The position numbers and the translations under genes were made by a program. A stretch of DNA of 64,000 bases. It comes from Winogradskyella sp. Lineage in GTDB: Bacteria > Bacteroidota > Bacteroidia > Flavobacteriales > Flavobacteriaceae. The notes beneath the pieces are model-generated. The model made no database searches and was not told the origin of the DNA. It saw only the letters and a list, made by a program, of their open reading frames with translations. The stretch lies in assembly GCF_028282165.1 (NCBI RefSeq), contig NZ_JANQIM010000003.1:62001-126000 (forward strand), written 5' to 3'. Shown one piece after another: positions 1-8,898 of the stretch (the first letter of the stretch is position 1; every line of letters starts with the position of its first letter).

Positions 1-1
1 G

Positions 2-2164
2 TCTTTTGGCGGAACGGGAACAAGTGGAGATTTCACAGGAGCTGACGATGGTGGTGTAACTGGTGGTGGATTGTATGACTTTGATACTGGCAGCGGTAAT
101 AGCACATTTGGATTTCAACCTACTGGAGGTGATTTTACTCCTGGAACTATTACTTTGAGAGCACAAAACCAAACAGGAAGTACGGTGACTTCAGCTGACA
201 TCGCTTATTTAATCTATGTATTTAACAACGAAGCTAGGTCGGGATCCTTTAACTTTTCTTATAGTACTGATGATATTTCATATACTGCAATTCCAGCCCT
301 AGATTTTACCAGTGACGCAGCTGAAGATACGACACCTAATTGGGAGTCTAACTTCAGATCTACCGTGATAACAGGACTTTCTATTCTTAATGGTGAATAC
401 CTATATTTAAGATGGACGTTTAATGATGTTTCAGGAAGTGGCAGTAGAGACGAATTTGCATTAGATGATATTTCTCTAAAGTTTAACCCTACATCTTTTA
501 CTTACACCTATGATAATGCATGGTTCCCAAGTGACCCTAATGGTGTTTCTACAGGGGTTGACAATATTATTGTTAGTGCGGGAGATGCAATATTAACGAC
601 CAACACAACATGTAACCAGTTTACAGTTTCAGAGGGCGCTAGCCTTACCATTAACTCTGGTGTGACCTTAACGGCCAGCACCTTGGATTTAGATTCAACC
701 TCAGATGAGTTTGCCTCATTGATTTTAGATGGTACTTTAGCTGGTGGTACTGCAGGTAATGTCACTTACAGAAGATATATTAATGGTGCTGGTAGTGGTA
801 CCACTGGAGGAAATGATTTGATTACGTCACCAGTAACAGGAGTGTCTTTCGTTGATTTTGTACAAGACCCAGAAAACGAATTTAACTTGTTTGGAAGTCC
901 TGACAATGGTTCTACAAGTATTTTAGAGTACTTGTTTGGGCCTTTTGATAATGAATTAGCAGGCGACTATGTTACCTATTTTATTAACGACCCATTAAAT
1001 GGTGGGGCGCCAGTTGGTGATGGTGACGATGCATCTGAAACCATTGATCCTGTCAAGGGCTATAGAGCAGGTACTTTTGGTGGAACAACACTGGCCTTTA
1101 GAGGTGGTATAAATTCTGGTAGTGTCAGTACTTCTGATTTTAACGACTATGGATTCGATGCTCCAGATATTGAGATATGGAATTTAGTGGGTAACCCATA
1201 TCCTAGTTATTTAGATGCTCAAGCTTTTCTAACTACTAATGGTGGTGTCATAGACGAAACTGTTTTAGATCCTAATTTCAATGCCATTTATGCTTATAAT
1301 GATAATACGGATGGCGCTAGTAGATGGACCATCATCAATAGTGTGCAAAACAACACAAGAAATATTGCACCAGGTCAAGGCTTTTTTGTAGCTTCTAATG
1401 GAACTGGACAGCTAAGTTTCACACCTGCAATGCGAACTACTGTGGGTACGGATGATTTTATATTGGGCAGAAATACAAATGTCATTACACATTTAGGTTT
1501 AACCTTATCCAATGACCAAGAAATCTATGAAACAGATTTTTATTTTACATCAAATGCATCTACTAGTCTAGATCCTAGTTACGATGCTGGTGTTTATAGC
1601 GGTAATGCTTCAGGGTTCTCTTTGTATTCACATTTAGTTGAAGACAATCAAGGTATTCCTATGGCTATACAATCCCTTGGTGAAACAGACTATGATGACG
1701 TTGTTATACCTCTCGGTGTAAATTCTAATCAGGGTGAGCAAATCACCTTTAGTATTACAGATAATAACTTGCCGAGTTCGGTAAATGTGTATTTGGAAGA
1801 CAACGTTACTAATACATTTACACTATTAAATACTTCGGATTATATCTTAACACCAAATACGAATTTAGCAGGAACGGGAAGATTCTTTCTTCATTTCACC
1901 AATAGTCCACTTTCAGTAACTGATGACCCATTTTATAGTTTGACAATATATACTTCAAATCGCTCAATTAACATTGCTGGTGAAGTTGACGACAACACCA
2001 TTGCAAATGTTTATGACATTCAAGGGCGCTTAATCACCTCTAAAATCTTAACTTCTAATCTGAGGTTGCAAAGTATTGATGTCAATGCTATAAATGCTGG
2101 TGTTTATATCGTTGAGCTAAATAATGGTAATCAAAATACAACCCAAAAGGTGATTTTGAAATAA
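2..2164 (+). CDS. T9SS-dependent secreted protein, 5' end outside the window
   Basis: The frame is open from base 2, so the gene begins upstream; the first usable start inside the window (TTG at 71) is probably not the real one. The visible 720 or so residues are rich in Gly, Thr, Asn and Asp with many short beta-type segments, typical of large adhesin-like cell-surface proteins. The last ~75 residues (VYDIQGRLI, then GVYIVEL and a basic end VILK) match the type IX secretion sorting domain (Por_secre_tail, type A), which directs export across the outer membrane and surface attachment. It is a paralogue of the next gene: both share the NDLI(T/S)(S/A)PV(T/S)G block, the GNP(Y/F)PSYLDAQ block and the C-terminus. 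Ligand or substrate cannot be told. Confidence 0.85.
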   Translation, partial: SFGGTGTSGDFTGADDGGVTGGGLYDFDTGSGNSTFGFQPTGGDFTPGTITLRAQNQTGSTVTSADIAYLIYVFNNEARSGSFNFSYSTDDISYTAIPALDFTSDAAEDTTPNWESNFRSTVITGLSILNGEYLYLRWTFNDVSGSGSRDEFALDDISLKFNPTSFTYTYDNAWFPSDPNGVSTGVDNIIVSAGDAILTTNTTCNQFTVSEGASLTINSGVTLTASTLDLDSTSDEFASLILDGTLAGGTAGNVTYRRYINGAGSGTTGGNDLITSPVTGVSFVDFVQDPENEFNLFGSPDNGSTSILEYLFGPFDNELAGDYVTYFINDPLNGGAPVGDGDDASETIDPVKGYRAGTFGGTTLAFRGGINSGSVSTSDFNDYGFDAPDIEIWNLVGNPYPSYLDAQAFLTTNGGVIDETVLDPNFNAIYAYNDNTDGASRWTIINSVQNNTRNIAPGQGFFVASNGTGQLSFTPAMRTTVGTDDFILGRNTNVITHLGLTLSNDQEIYETDFYFTSNASTSLDPSYDAGVYSGNASGFSLYSHLVEDNQGIPMAIQSLGETDYDDVVIPLGVNSNQGEQITFSITDNNLPSSVNVYLEDNVTNTFTLLNTSDYILTPNTNLAGTGRFFLHFTNSPLSVTDDPFYSLTIYTSNRSINIAGEVDDNTIANVYDIQGRLITSKILTSNLRLQSIDVNAINAGVYIVELNNGNQNTTQKVILK

Positions 2165-2187
2165 CCAAAGTAACACATACTTTTTGC

Positions 2188-2221
2188 AAAAAAACGCACT
2201 CTTAGATGAGTGCGTTTTTTT
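2188..2221 (+). terminator. Rho-independent terminator
   Basis: CGCACTC and GAGTGCG form a 7-bp stem around TTAGAT, extended by flanking A and T runs and ending in T7. It lies 24 bases after the stop of the first T9SS gene and separates it from its paralogue. Confidence 0.9.
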
Positions 2222-2356
2222 ATTTTATATCAAATCACTTACCTTTGAAAAATATAACAATTTTTTAACACTAAGGTAATTTTGTTTTAGTGTTAGCAAA
2301 AAGTAGCCTATATTTACTATAATTAATTGACATAATATCAAATCTATTATAAGCTT

Positions 2357-4585
2357 ATGAAACAGTTTTACACATTATTGTTTATTATTTCTGTATTTGG
2401 TTTAAGTGCCCAGCAGAATGTTTTTTGGAGAGGTAATCCCGATGGAGCTGATAGCGGCGATTGGATTGGAGATAACGCCTGCAATGAAATAGGGTCAAGT
2501 CAATCTCAGTGGTTCTACCCTGGATTTGGGGGAAACCCTGCTAGAGATCGGCCAGATTGTTCTGACGGTTCTACTACAAGACATTTCCTTAATTTTGACA
2601 ATGATCAGGAAACGACTATGACTGTAAACTCAGATGTTTCTGTTTGTAGATTAATCTTTGCTGCTACCGCTACAGTGTCAAGAACGATTTCAAGTAGCAC
2701 TGTTACCATAGCTAATACCAATACTAATACTCCTAAAATAGAAAATTTATCTAGCGTCTTACATACCATTAATTCTAACTTAGTCGTTAATTTTAGCACC
2801 GGAGAAATTAACCCAGTCAATGGAGATTTATTGCTTACCGGGACTATTAATAATGATGGAAATTTCATTGATGTTTTTGGTGATAATGGAAACACACTTA
2901 CCATCTCGAATGTTGTTTCTGGAAGTGGAGGATTGGCACTTAAGCAAAATAGCATACTTATATTATCTGGAGATAATACTTATACTGGAAGCACCTTTGT
3001 AGAAGCTGGGACTTTAATATTACGTGGAGACTTAGCCGACAGTGATATCACTGTAAGTAGTGGCGCTACTTTAGAAATTGACGATGATGTTACTGTGAAG
3101 TCTTTAACGGTAAATGCTGGTGGTAATGTGACAATCAATGCAGGAGAAAGTTTAACGATTACTAACAATTTAGATAATTCTGGAACCGTAACAGCAAATT
3201 CAACGAGCACAACCTATTCTAGCTTAATTGTCAATGGAGCAGCTACTGGTAATGTTATATATAGTCGTCACGTTAACGATAACGGAGCTGTGAATGGTAA
3301 TGACCTAATAAGTGCACCTGTTTCAGGACAGGCTTTTGATATTTTTATTGGAAATAATACCAATATCTTAGCCAACCCAACTGGTACAAATGTATTATTT
3401 GGTGGTTTTGATAACGATAATGCATCTGCTCCATTTGAGCTTTGGGATGAAGGCGACACAACCCCTTTGACTGCTGGTGTTGGTTATCGTACTGGTATCG
3501 ATCCTCTTGCTCCTTCAGACATGGTATCGTTTGAGGGTACAGTTAATACAAGTTTAGTTCAGGTTCCTATAGCTCAAGGAACAGCAAGTATCTTAAACTT
3601 AATAGGTAATCCCTTTCCTTCGTATTTAGACGCTCAGCTATTTTTATCCGAAAATTCTTCTTTATTGGATCCAAGTGCCCAAGTCATTTACGGGTATAAT
3701 GATAGTACTGACGGGACTTCTGCCGGTGACTACACAATTATTAGCGCCCTAGTAAACAACACATTAAATATCGCTCCTGGACAAGGTTTCTTTGTAGCTT
3801 CAAATAGCACAGGTGGTAATATTCAATTTACAGCGAGCACTCCAGATATGAGAATTACCTCAACACAAGATGATTTTATTACAGGACGATCTTCATCCAC
3901 AACAAATGTAAAATTAGATTTAAGTAACGCTTCAGATAATTTTTTAACCGATATCTTTTTTACTGAATTTTCTAGTCTTGGTTTAGACCCTGGTTATGAC
4001 GCAAGTTTACTTGGTGGTGTAGCGCCTCCATTCTCTTTATTTACGCATTTAGTCCAAGATGATATGGGCTTGCCATTTGCAATACAGGCCTTAGGAGAAA
4101 CAGATTATAATGACGTCACTATTCCTTTAGGTGTTAATGCAAACCTTGGTGAGCAATTGACATTCAGTATAGTTGAAAGCAGTATACCATCCACAGTAAA
4201 TGTGTATTTAGATGATACCGTTGCCAGTACGTCTACTCTGTTGAACTCTGCTAATTATGTTGTCACACCTAGCACAAGTCTAAATGGAACTGGACGCTTC
4301 TACCTTAGATTTATGAATACTTCACTGTCTACATTAGAGAATACATTTGATAACTTATCAATTTATGCAAACCAGAATAGTCGTGCCGTAAATATTGCTG
4401 GTCAACTTACAGATCGTACTGTAGCTCATATCTATGATATTCAAGGACGCTTAGTTACCAGCAAAGAATTAGACCCTAGCCTTAGATTGCAGAGTATCGA
4501 TGTACAAACTTTTGGTACCGGGATATATCTTGTTGAGTTAACTAACGGCAATCAGAATAAGGTTGAGAAAGTTATTTTGAAGTAG
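2357..4585 (+). CDS. T9SS-dependent secreted adhesin-like protein
   Basis: A 742-aa protein starting with a Sec signal peptide (MKQFYTLLFIISVFGLSAQ, cleavage near residue 19). Residues ~190-290 contain passenger-type repeats (GGLALKQNS.., TYTGSTFVEAGTLILRGDL) as seen in autotransporter-like beta-helices. The final ~75 residues (IYDIQGRLVTSKEL, LRLQSIDV, GIYLVEL, VEKVILK) are a T9SS type A sorting domain. It is full length and starts with ATG, and is paralogous to the preceding gene across the C-terminal half. Inferred to be exported to the cell surface; what it binds is unknown. No closely linked T9SS machinery genes are present in the window. Confidence 0.88.
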   Translation: MKQFYTLLFIISVFGLSAQQNVFWRGNPDGADSGDWIGDNACNEIGSSQSQWFYPGFGGNPARDRPDCSDGSTTRHFLNFDNDQETTMTVNSDVSVCRLIFAATATVSRTISSSTVTIANTNTNTPKIENLSSVLHTINSNLVVNFSTGEINPVNGDLLLTGTINNDGNFIDVFGDNGNTLTISNVVSGSGGLALKQNSILILSGDNTYTGSTFVEAGTLILRGDLADSDITVSSGATLEIDDDVTVKSLTVNAGGNVTINAGESLTITNNLDNSGTVTANSTSTTYSSLIVNGAATGNVIYSRHVNDNGAVNGNDLISAPVSGQAFDIFIGNNTNILANPTGTNVLFGGFDNDNASAPFELWDEGDTTPLTAGVGYRTGIDPLAPSDMVSFEGTVNTSLVQVPIAQGTASILNLIGNPFPSYLDAQLFLSENSSLLDPSAQVIYGYNDSTDGTSAGDYTIISALVNNTLNIAPGQGFFVASNSTGGNIQFTASTPDMRITSTQDDFITGRSSSTTNVKLDLSNASDNFLTDIFFTEFSSLGLDPGYDASLLGGVAPPFSLFTHLVQDDMGLPFAIQALGETDYNDVTIPLGVNANLGEQLTFSIVESSIPSTVNVYLDDTVASTSTLLNSANYVVTPSTSLNGTGRFYLRFMNTSLSTLENTFDNLSIYANQNSRAVNIAGQLTDRTVAHIYDIQGRLVTSKELDPSLRLQSIDVQTFGTGIYLVELTNGNQNKVEKVILK

Positions 4586-4611
4586 TTCTTTAATACATTG
4601 TAAATCAAATT

Positions 4612-4670
4612 CTTGAGTAAGTTTTATGCTTTTAATTATTTCGACAGAATTAAGCAAAAACTTACTTAAG
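4612..4670. repeat. Long imperfect inverted repeat downstream of the T9SS gene
   Basis: CTTGAGTAAGTTTTATGCTT and AAGCAAAAACTTACTTAAG are imperfect inverted arms about 16 bases apart. A strong hairpin can form 27 bases after the stop codon, but no T-run follows, so it is either a weak terminator or an mRNA 3'-end stabiliser. Confidence 0.5.
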
Positions 4671-4714
4671 GATTTATAAACAATTTATTTTTAATAAACC
4701 TTAGTATATTTATA

Positions 4715-4743
4715 TTGTTAAATAAATTATTTTATTATTTTTG
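4715..4743 (+). promoter_or_regulatory. Candidate Bacteroidota promoter for the small-peptide operon
   Basis: TTG (4715-4717) is followed after 18 bases by TATTTTTG (4736-4743), which fits the -7 consensus TAnnTTTG. The -7 box ends 20 bases before the ATG at 4764, giving a very short leader. The position suits independent expression of the peptide, kinase and nucleotidyltransferase genes. Confidence 0.45.
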
Positions 4744-4763
4744 AACCAAATCTAGGCTTAGCC

Positions 4764-4925
4764 ATGAAAGAAAAAAACAATACTGACAAAATCACTCGTA
4801 AAGATGCCATCAAAAAGATGGGTAAATATGCAGCACTAACTGCCGTAGGAACTTTTGTGATTTTAAATCCTCTCAAAGCCCAAACAGGTTCACCCCCAGA
4901 TCCAGGTGGAAATCCTTTTGACTAG
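4764..4925 (+). CDS. Small peptide with Tat-like leader; candidate RiPP precursor
   Basis: A 53-residue ORF beginning MKEKNNTDKITRKDAIKKMG. It has a basic N-terminus with TRKDAIKKMG, resembling a weak twin-arginine motif, then a hydrophobic stretch (YAALTAVGTFVILNPL), an A-x-type cleavage site (KAQ) and a short polar tail TGSPPDPGGNPFD. If cleaved after KAQ, the product is a 13-residue peptide rich in Pro, Gly and Asp. It is the first gene of an operon with an HPr-kinase-like protein (13 nt downstream) and a nucleotidyltransferase, two families known to accompany lasso-peptide precursors. I infer a modified or phosphorylated peptide; that is not shown. The tail has one Ser and one Thr as possible phosphate acceptors. 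The alternative is a small Tat- or Sec-exported peptide of other function. Confidence 0.65.
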   Translation: MKEKNNTDKITRKDAIKKMGKYAALTAVGTFVILNPLKAQTGSPPDPGGNPFD

Positions 4926-4938
4926 TACTTAACAAATT

Positions 4939-6069
4939 TTGTACAACAACTTAGCACCAACATACCAACAATCATTTGGTGAGTATAGTGTATTGTGGTA
5001 TTCTAAATCCAATAACTATAGCGTTGTAGAAACTGAGTTTAAAACACTCTTAGACCATTATCTTTCGTCTGAATCTTTAGAGAGTTTTACTTCTAAAGTA
5101 ACCGCGATAGATGATCTATCTAATCCAACTGAAATTGCCAAAAATCTTCAATTATACTTAGAACGTTGCAATGTTGAAAAAACACAATCTAACCAGCTAA
5201 GTCTTAAATTTAATGACTCAAAACGTCATATTGAGAAATATTATCGATTTAAAGATAAAATCTTTCAAATTAATTTTGATTCGGACTTAGTTAAAAAAAC
5301 TGTTCATCCTGCTATTGCTTATTTAGAAATTCCCGAAAGCAAGCCCCAAACCAAATTCGATATTTATTTAGACGGTGAAACTTTGTGCTTATTCGAAAAT
5401 GAGCAATTAATTATTGCTATCCCAAAAAGAGAATATCACCGCCTACAGGGAAAATTTGTAATGCGTTTACTGACCATTATTCATGACAAGGATGAGTCTG
5501 ATTGGCTGGCAACTTTTCATGGATCAACAATATCAGACGGCGATAATGCCATCCTATTCGTAGGCCAATCCGGAAAAGGAAAAAGCACTCTAAGCGCACT
5601 ACTTACTGCACATGGTTTTGAGTTAGTTGCCGATGATGTCTCGCCTTTAGTATCCAATAGTAAGCATATTTACCATAATCCTTTAGCACTATCCATAAAA
5701 CAAGGCGCCTTTGATATACTTCGGCCATTAATTAGTCATTTTGACACTATACCAACAACAATTTTTAATAAAACCAAAGGGCAACTTAAGTATGTTCCTT
5801 GTTCTATGCCAACAAAAGAAAGCTACCCTTGCAAATCCATTGTAATCGTTGATTATTGTGAAGGATCTGAAACCCTATTAAAAGCAATCTCTATCAAAGC
5901 GCTTTTAGAAATACTAATTCCAGAGTCGTGGCTATCACCCAATTCATCACATGCCATACAATTACTAACTTGGCTAAAAAATGTTGATTTTTATCAATTA
6001 ACCTATAGCAATACCAAAAGTGTTACCGAGAACATAAATGCGCTTTTTGAACAGCTAAAAAAGGATTAA
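4939..6069 (+). CDS. HPr-kinase-like serine kinase with possible PqqD-like N-terminus
   Basis: 376 aa. The C-terminal half has the HprK-type kinase core: FHGSTI (193-198), Walker A GQSGKGKST (209-217) and ADDV (231-234), the aspartate-containing element of the family. Stand-alone HprK-like proteins of this size include the lasso-peptide kinases of the PadeK type, which phosphorylate a peptide rather than HPr; no HPr/PTS gene is near. Residues ~1-80 look like a small winged-helix of PqqD type (NYSVVETEFKTLL, then a helix ending YLERC), the usual peptide-recognition fold in RiPP pathways; this part is inference. The start is TTG at 4939: a stop at 4930-4932 precludes anything longer except ATT, and no ATG occurs before residue 175. 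It starts 13 nt after the small-peptide stop, so translation is probably coupled. Confidence 0.75.
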   Translation: MYNNLAPTYQQSFGEYSVLWYSKSNNYSVVETEFKTLLDHYLSSESLESFTSKVTAIDDLSNPTEIAKNLQLYLERCNVEKTQSNQLSLKFNDSKRHIEKYYRFKDKIFQINFDSDLVKKTVHPAIAYLEIPESKPQTKFDIYLDGETLCLFENEQLIIAIPKREYHRLQGKFVMRLLTIIHDKDESDWLATFHGSTISDGDNAILFVGQSGKGKSTLSALLTAHGFELVADDVSPLVSNSKHIYHNPLALSIKQGAFDILRPLISHFDTIPTTIFNKTKGQLKYVPCSMPTKESYPCKSIVIVDYCEGSETLLKAISIKALLEILIPESWLSPNSSHAIQLLTWLKNVDFYQLTYSNTKSVTENINALFEQLKKD

Positions 6070-6109
6070 TATTTGACTATATTAGAGATATCAATTAATA
6101 CCTTATGGC

Positions 6110-7168
6110 ATGGGTAACCTAGCTGAAACATACCAGCATATTGCTGATATTCTTAGTTTTGAAACATCAAAATCAGAATTGAGCAAAAAATTAAATGATC
6201 CTGCCTTTAATTGGGATGATATAGTCGTTGAGGGCAGTAGACATTTGGTATTACCTGCCATCTACTGTTGTCTAAAATCAAAAGGACTAATACACGTCTT
6301 ACCTGATGATTTAAACTCTTACCTAAAAAAGATTACTTCAATAAATAGGAATAGGAATACATCGATTATTGAACAAATCAATACCTTATCAAAGCTCTTT
6401 AACGAACACAGGATCAATCATGTGTTTTTAAAAGGATCGGCAATTATTACAGCAGGATTCTTTAACGATTCAGCTGAACGTATGATAGGTGATATAGATA
6501 TACTTGTGGATGAAAAGCAACTAGATTTAGCTTACAATTTGCTTAAGAGTGAAAACTATTATGCCATAGAACAAACCCTAAGCGATAAGTTCTTTGAACA
6601 TAAACACTTACCTCGATTAAAGACTGACAAACATATATGCTGTGTAGAGCTACACAGAAGGCTATTTGTTTCTGAACGAAGAAACGATTTGACAAGTAAA
6701 AAAATTCTACTTGACAAGCAAAAAGTAAGTGAAGTTTTAATTCCTAGCAATGATGACCTCATACGTCATAATATCTTAAACTATCAAATCGATGACCAAG
6801 GGTATTTTTACAACAGTATTAATTTTAGATCTGCCTATGATACTATTGTGATGATGAAAAAAGTAAGTTTTAACATAGATACTCACACTAATAAGCGATT
6901 AAGAAATTATTTTAATATTATTGGTATCTTTTTTAAAGATGTTCTTCCGGTATACACAAAGAATAGTTTTTCTAAGCGGTTTTACCTATTTAAATTAAAG
7001 CATACTAATTTTTATAAGATTTGGAATAAACATTTAAAAATACGCAATCTTATATGGACTTCTATAAGTCGTATTCCATATTTCATTACTAATAAAAGAT
7101 ATAGAAAAGCGATATATGATGACAGGAAACGTATATTTAGCATTCTTAAATCAGTTTTTAAAAACTGA
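6110..7168 (+). CDS. Nucleotidyltransferase family protein (PF14907-like)
   Basis: 352 aa. The nucleotidyltransferase core is visible as LKGSAIITAGFF (107-118), then RMIGDIDILV (124-133) with two Asp residues (D128, D130) for metal binding. This arrangement is typical of the uncharacterised NTP_transf_5 family, often found next to RiPP, and especially lasso-peptide, kinases and precursors. The C-terminal ~100 residues are basic and rich in Tyr, Phe and Asn. It starts at ATG 6110, 40 nt after the kinase; the nearby ATG at 6105 runs into a stop. The gene ends within a perfect terminator palindrome, closing the operon. The substrate is unknown; transfer of a nucleotide to the peptide or to its phosphate is a guess. 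Confidence 0.75.
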   Translation: MGNLAETYQHIADILSFETSKSELSKKLNDPAFNWDDIVVEGSRHLVLPAIYCCLKSKGLIHVLPDDLNSYLKKITSINRNRNTSIIEQINTLSKLFNEHRINHVFLKGSAIITAGFFNDSAERMIGDIDILVDEKQLDLAYNLLKSENYYAIEQTLSDKFFEHKHLPRLKTDKHICCVELHRRLFVSERRNDLTSKKILLDKQKVSEVLIPSNDDLIRHNILNYQIDDQGYFYNSINFRSAYDTIVMMKKVSFNIDTHTNKRLRNYFNIIGIFFKDVLPVYTKNSFSKRFYLFKLKHTNFYKIWNKHLKIRNLIWTSISRIPYFITNKRYRKAIYDDRKRIFSILKSVFKN

Positions 7169-7179
7169 TTAGTTTTTTT
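7149..7179 (+). terminator. Terminator overlapping the nucleotidyltransferase stop codon
   Basis: AATCAGTTTTT (7149-7159) is followed directly by its exact complement AAAAACTGATT (7160-7170), then AG and T7. The stop TGA lies inside the second arm, so the terminator is part of the coding end. Confidence 0.8.
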
Positions 7180-7205
7180 ATTACCTTTACTAATATCTTA
7201 TCCCT

Positions 7206-7213
7206 TATATTTG
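7206..7213 (+). promoter_or_regulatory. Candidate -7 box for the outer-membrane barrel gene
   Basis: TATATTTG exactly fits TAnnTTTG and lies 47 bases before the ATG at 7261. A clear -33 TTG is not seen at the expected distance, so the call is moderate. Confidence 0.4.
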
Positions 7214-7260
7214 TTTTATAAATCATAAAGTTTAACTTTGGCTCATTAAAATAAATCTTC

Positions 7261-7833
7261 ATGAGAAAATTACTTTTACTAACAGGTTTTTTAGCCTTCT
7301 TTCTTAATTCTTCAGGACAAGCTAGCAAAAATGACAGAGAGTGGTTTGCAAGTGTCGGACTAAACGCTATCAATAGTCAAGGCACACAATCTCCTGCTGG
7401 AGGGATAACTGATTGGGCCATTAATATCCCAATTTCCTTAGCCGTTGAAGTAGGTTGGACATCTGGTTTATCAATTGAGCAGGCGTTTACAATTAATTCA
7501 TTTGCTGAGGGAGATGATATAGATGGTAGAGTACTTCAAGAAGATTACACTTATTTTTCGTTTGATACTCATGCCAAATATTATTTTGGAAAGCACATTT
7601 TTCCATCGGCTGAATGGATAGATTTTTACGGAAATGCTGGTGTTGGTTTTTTTAATATTGATGAAACTAATATCTCTTTAAACCTAGGTGGGGGCGTTCT
7701 CTTTTGGTTAAATAGAAGACAAACTATTGGTATCAGAGCTCAAGTGATTGGAAAATTTGCTTTAGATCATTCTGATAGTGGTATAGATAACAATCACTAC
7801 CAAACACATATACAAGCTATATTTGCATTGTAA
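7261..7833 (+). CDS. Small outer-membrane beta-barrel protein
   Basis: 190 aa with a Sec signal peptide (MRKLLLLTGFLAFFLNSSGQ). The mature part alternates short amphipathic strands ending in aromatic residues (ISLAVEVGW, YFSFDTHAKYYFG, FYGNAGVGFF, ISLNLGGGVLFWL, TIGIRAQVIGKF, THIQAIFAL), consistent with an eight-stranded OmpA/OmpW-type barrel. There is no peptidoglycan-binding domain. It has its own likely promoter and a terminator downstream, so it is monocistronic. The function cannot be told from sequence. Confidence 0.75.
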   Translation: MRKLLLLTGFLAFFLNSSGQASKNDREWFASVGLNAINSQGTQSPAGGITDWAINIPISLAVEVGWTSGLSIEQAFTINSFAEGDDIDGRVLQEDYTYFSFDTHAKYYFGKHIFPSAEWIDFYGNAGVGFFNIDETNISLNLGGGVLFWLNRRQTIGIRAQVIGKFALDHSDSGIDNNHYQTHIQAIFAL

Positions 7834-7841
7834 TCAATCCT

Positions 7842-7874
7842 AAGGGCTCTAAAAAATAAGGGCCCTTATTTTTT
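7842..7874. terminator. Bidirectional terminator between convergent genes
   Basis: AAGGGCTC pairs with GGGCCCTT around an A-rich loop, followed by ATTTTTT. On the other strand AATAAGGG/CCCTTATT followed by T6 also forms a hairpin. It serves the barrel gene (plus) and the sugar-nucleotide decarboxylase gene (minus), which converge here. Confidence 0.8.
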
Positions 7875-7906
7875 ATAAAGTATAGGCACAAAATATTAAT
7901 CCCTAT

Positions 7907-8851
7907 CTATACTCCACTTAATAATTTATCAAAATAATTTATCGTACTCTTTAAGCCTTCTCTAAGAGGTACTTTTGGCTCCCAACCATCTAGCTCTCGT
8001 TTTGCCAAGCTAATATCTGGTTGACGTTGTAATGGATCGTCTTGCGGTAATGGCAAATAAGTAATCTTTGATGTTGAACCTGTGAGTTTAATAACTTCAT
8101 CGGCCAACTGTAGCATCGTAAACTCAGATGGATTACCAATATTTACAGGACCAATAAAACCATCTCTAGAGTTCATCATACGAATAGTACCCTCAATTAA
8201 GTCGTCAACATACTGAAAACTTCTTGTTTGAGTACCATCTCCAAAAATCGTTATATCGTCGCCTTTTAAGGCCTGAACAATAAAATTAGACACAACTCTC
8301 CCGTCCTGTGGATGCATTCTAGGTCCGTAAGTATTAAAAATTCGAATGATTTTTATTTTAACATTATTTTGATTGTGATAGTCCATAAACAAAGTCTCTG
8401 CACAACGCTTTCCTTCATCATAACAAGATCGCAGACCAATTGGGTTAACATTTCCCCAATAACTCTCTGGTTGTGGATGTACCGTTGGGTCGCCATATAC
8501 CTCGCTAGTTGAAGCTTGTAATATCTTAGCCTTAACACGTTTGGCCAAACCCAACATATTAATGGCACCCATAACAGAAGTTTTTATGGTTTTTATTGGA
8601 TTATATTGATAATGTACAGGGGAAGCCGGACAGGCCAAATTGTAAATCTCATCAACCTCGACCATATATGGGTTTGTAATATCGTGACGCACCAATTCAA
8701 AATAATGATGATCCATTAAGTGTTCGATATTACGCTTAGAACCCGTAAAATAATTATCTAAGCAGATAACTTCATTGCCTTCATTAAGTAATCGTTCGCA
8801 AAGATGCGAACCTACAAAACCAGCACCTCCGGTTATCAATATTTTTTTCAT
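7907..8851 (-). CDS. UDP-glucuronate decarboxylase (UDP-xylose synthase)
   Basis: A 314-aa short-chain dehydrogenase/epimerase family enzyme. It has the NAD-binding GGAGFVGS (8-15), Ser/Thr at STSEVYG (114-120), catalytic Y144 and K148 in SCYDEGKR, and the blocks [12 protein letters not shown] and [14 protein letters not shown] that are characteristic of UDP-glucuronate decarboxylases. The expected reaction is UDP-glucuronate to UDP-xylose plus CO2, through a bound UDP-4-keto intermediate, in the cytoplasm. Length matches soluble bacterial UXS. It supplies a pentose donor for surface polysaccharide, although no glycosyltransferases are adjacent. It begins at ATG, 47 nt after the end of the metallopeptidase gene, and may be co-transcribed with it. 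Confidence 0.88.
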   Translation of the reverse strand: MKKILITGGAGFVGSHLCERLLNEGNEVICLDNYFTGSKRNIEHLMDHHYFELVRHDITNPYMVEVDEIYNLACPASPVHYQYNPIKTIKTSVMGAINMLGLAKRVKAKILQASTSEVYGDPTVHPQPESYWGNVNPIGLRSCYDEGKRCAETLFMDYHNQNNVKIKIIRIFNTYGPRMHPQDGRVVSNFIVQALKGDDITIFGDGTQTRSFQYVDDLIEGTIRMMNSRDGFIGPVNIGNPSEFTMLQLADEVIKLTGSTSKITYLPLPQDDPLQRQPDISLAKRELDGWEPKVPLREGLKSTINYFDKLLSGV

Positions 8852-8898
8852 TGATTCAACTGATTAATTAACCAAAAGTAATGCTTATTTCTTACACT

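Noticed and set aside
4764..7168. A complete lasso-peptide cluster
   Set aside because: No asparagine-synthetase-like cyclase, transglutaminase-like protease or ABC exporter lies in or next to the operon, so only the kinase and nucleotidyltransferase part is comparable.
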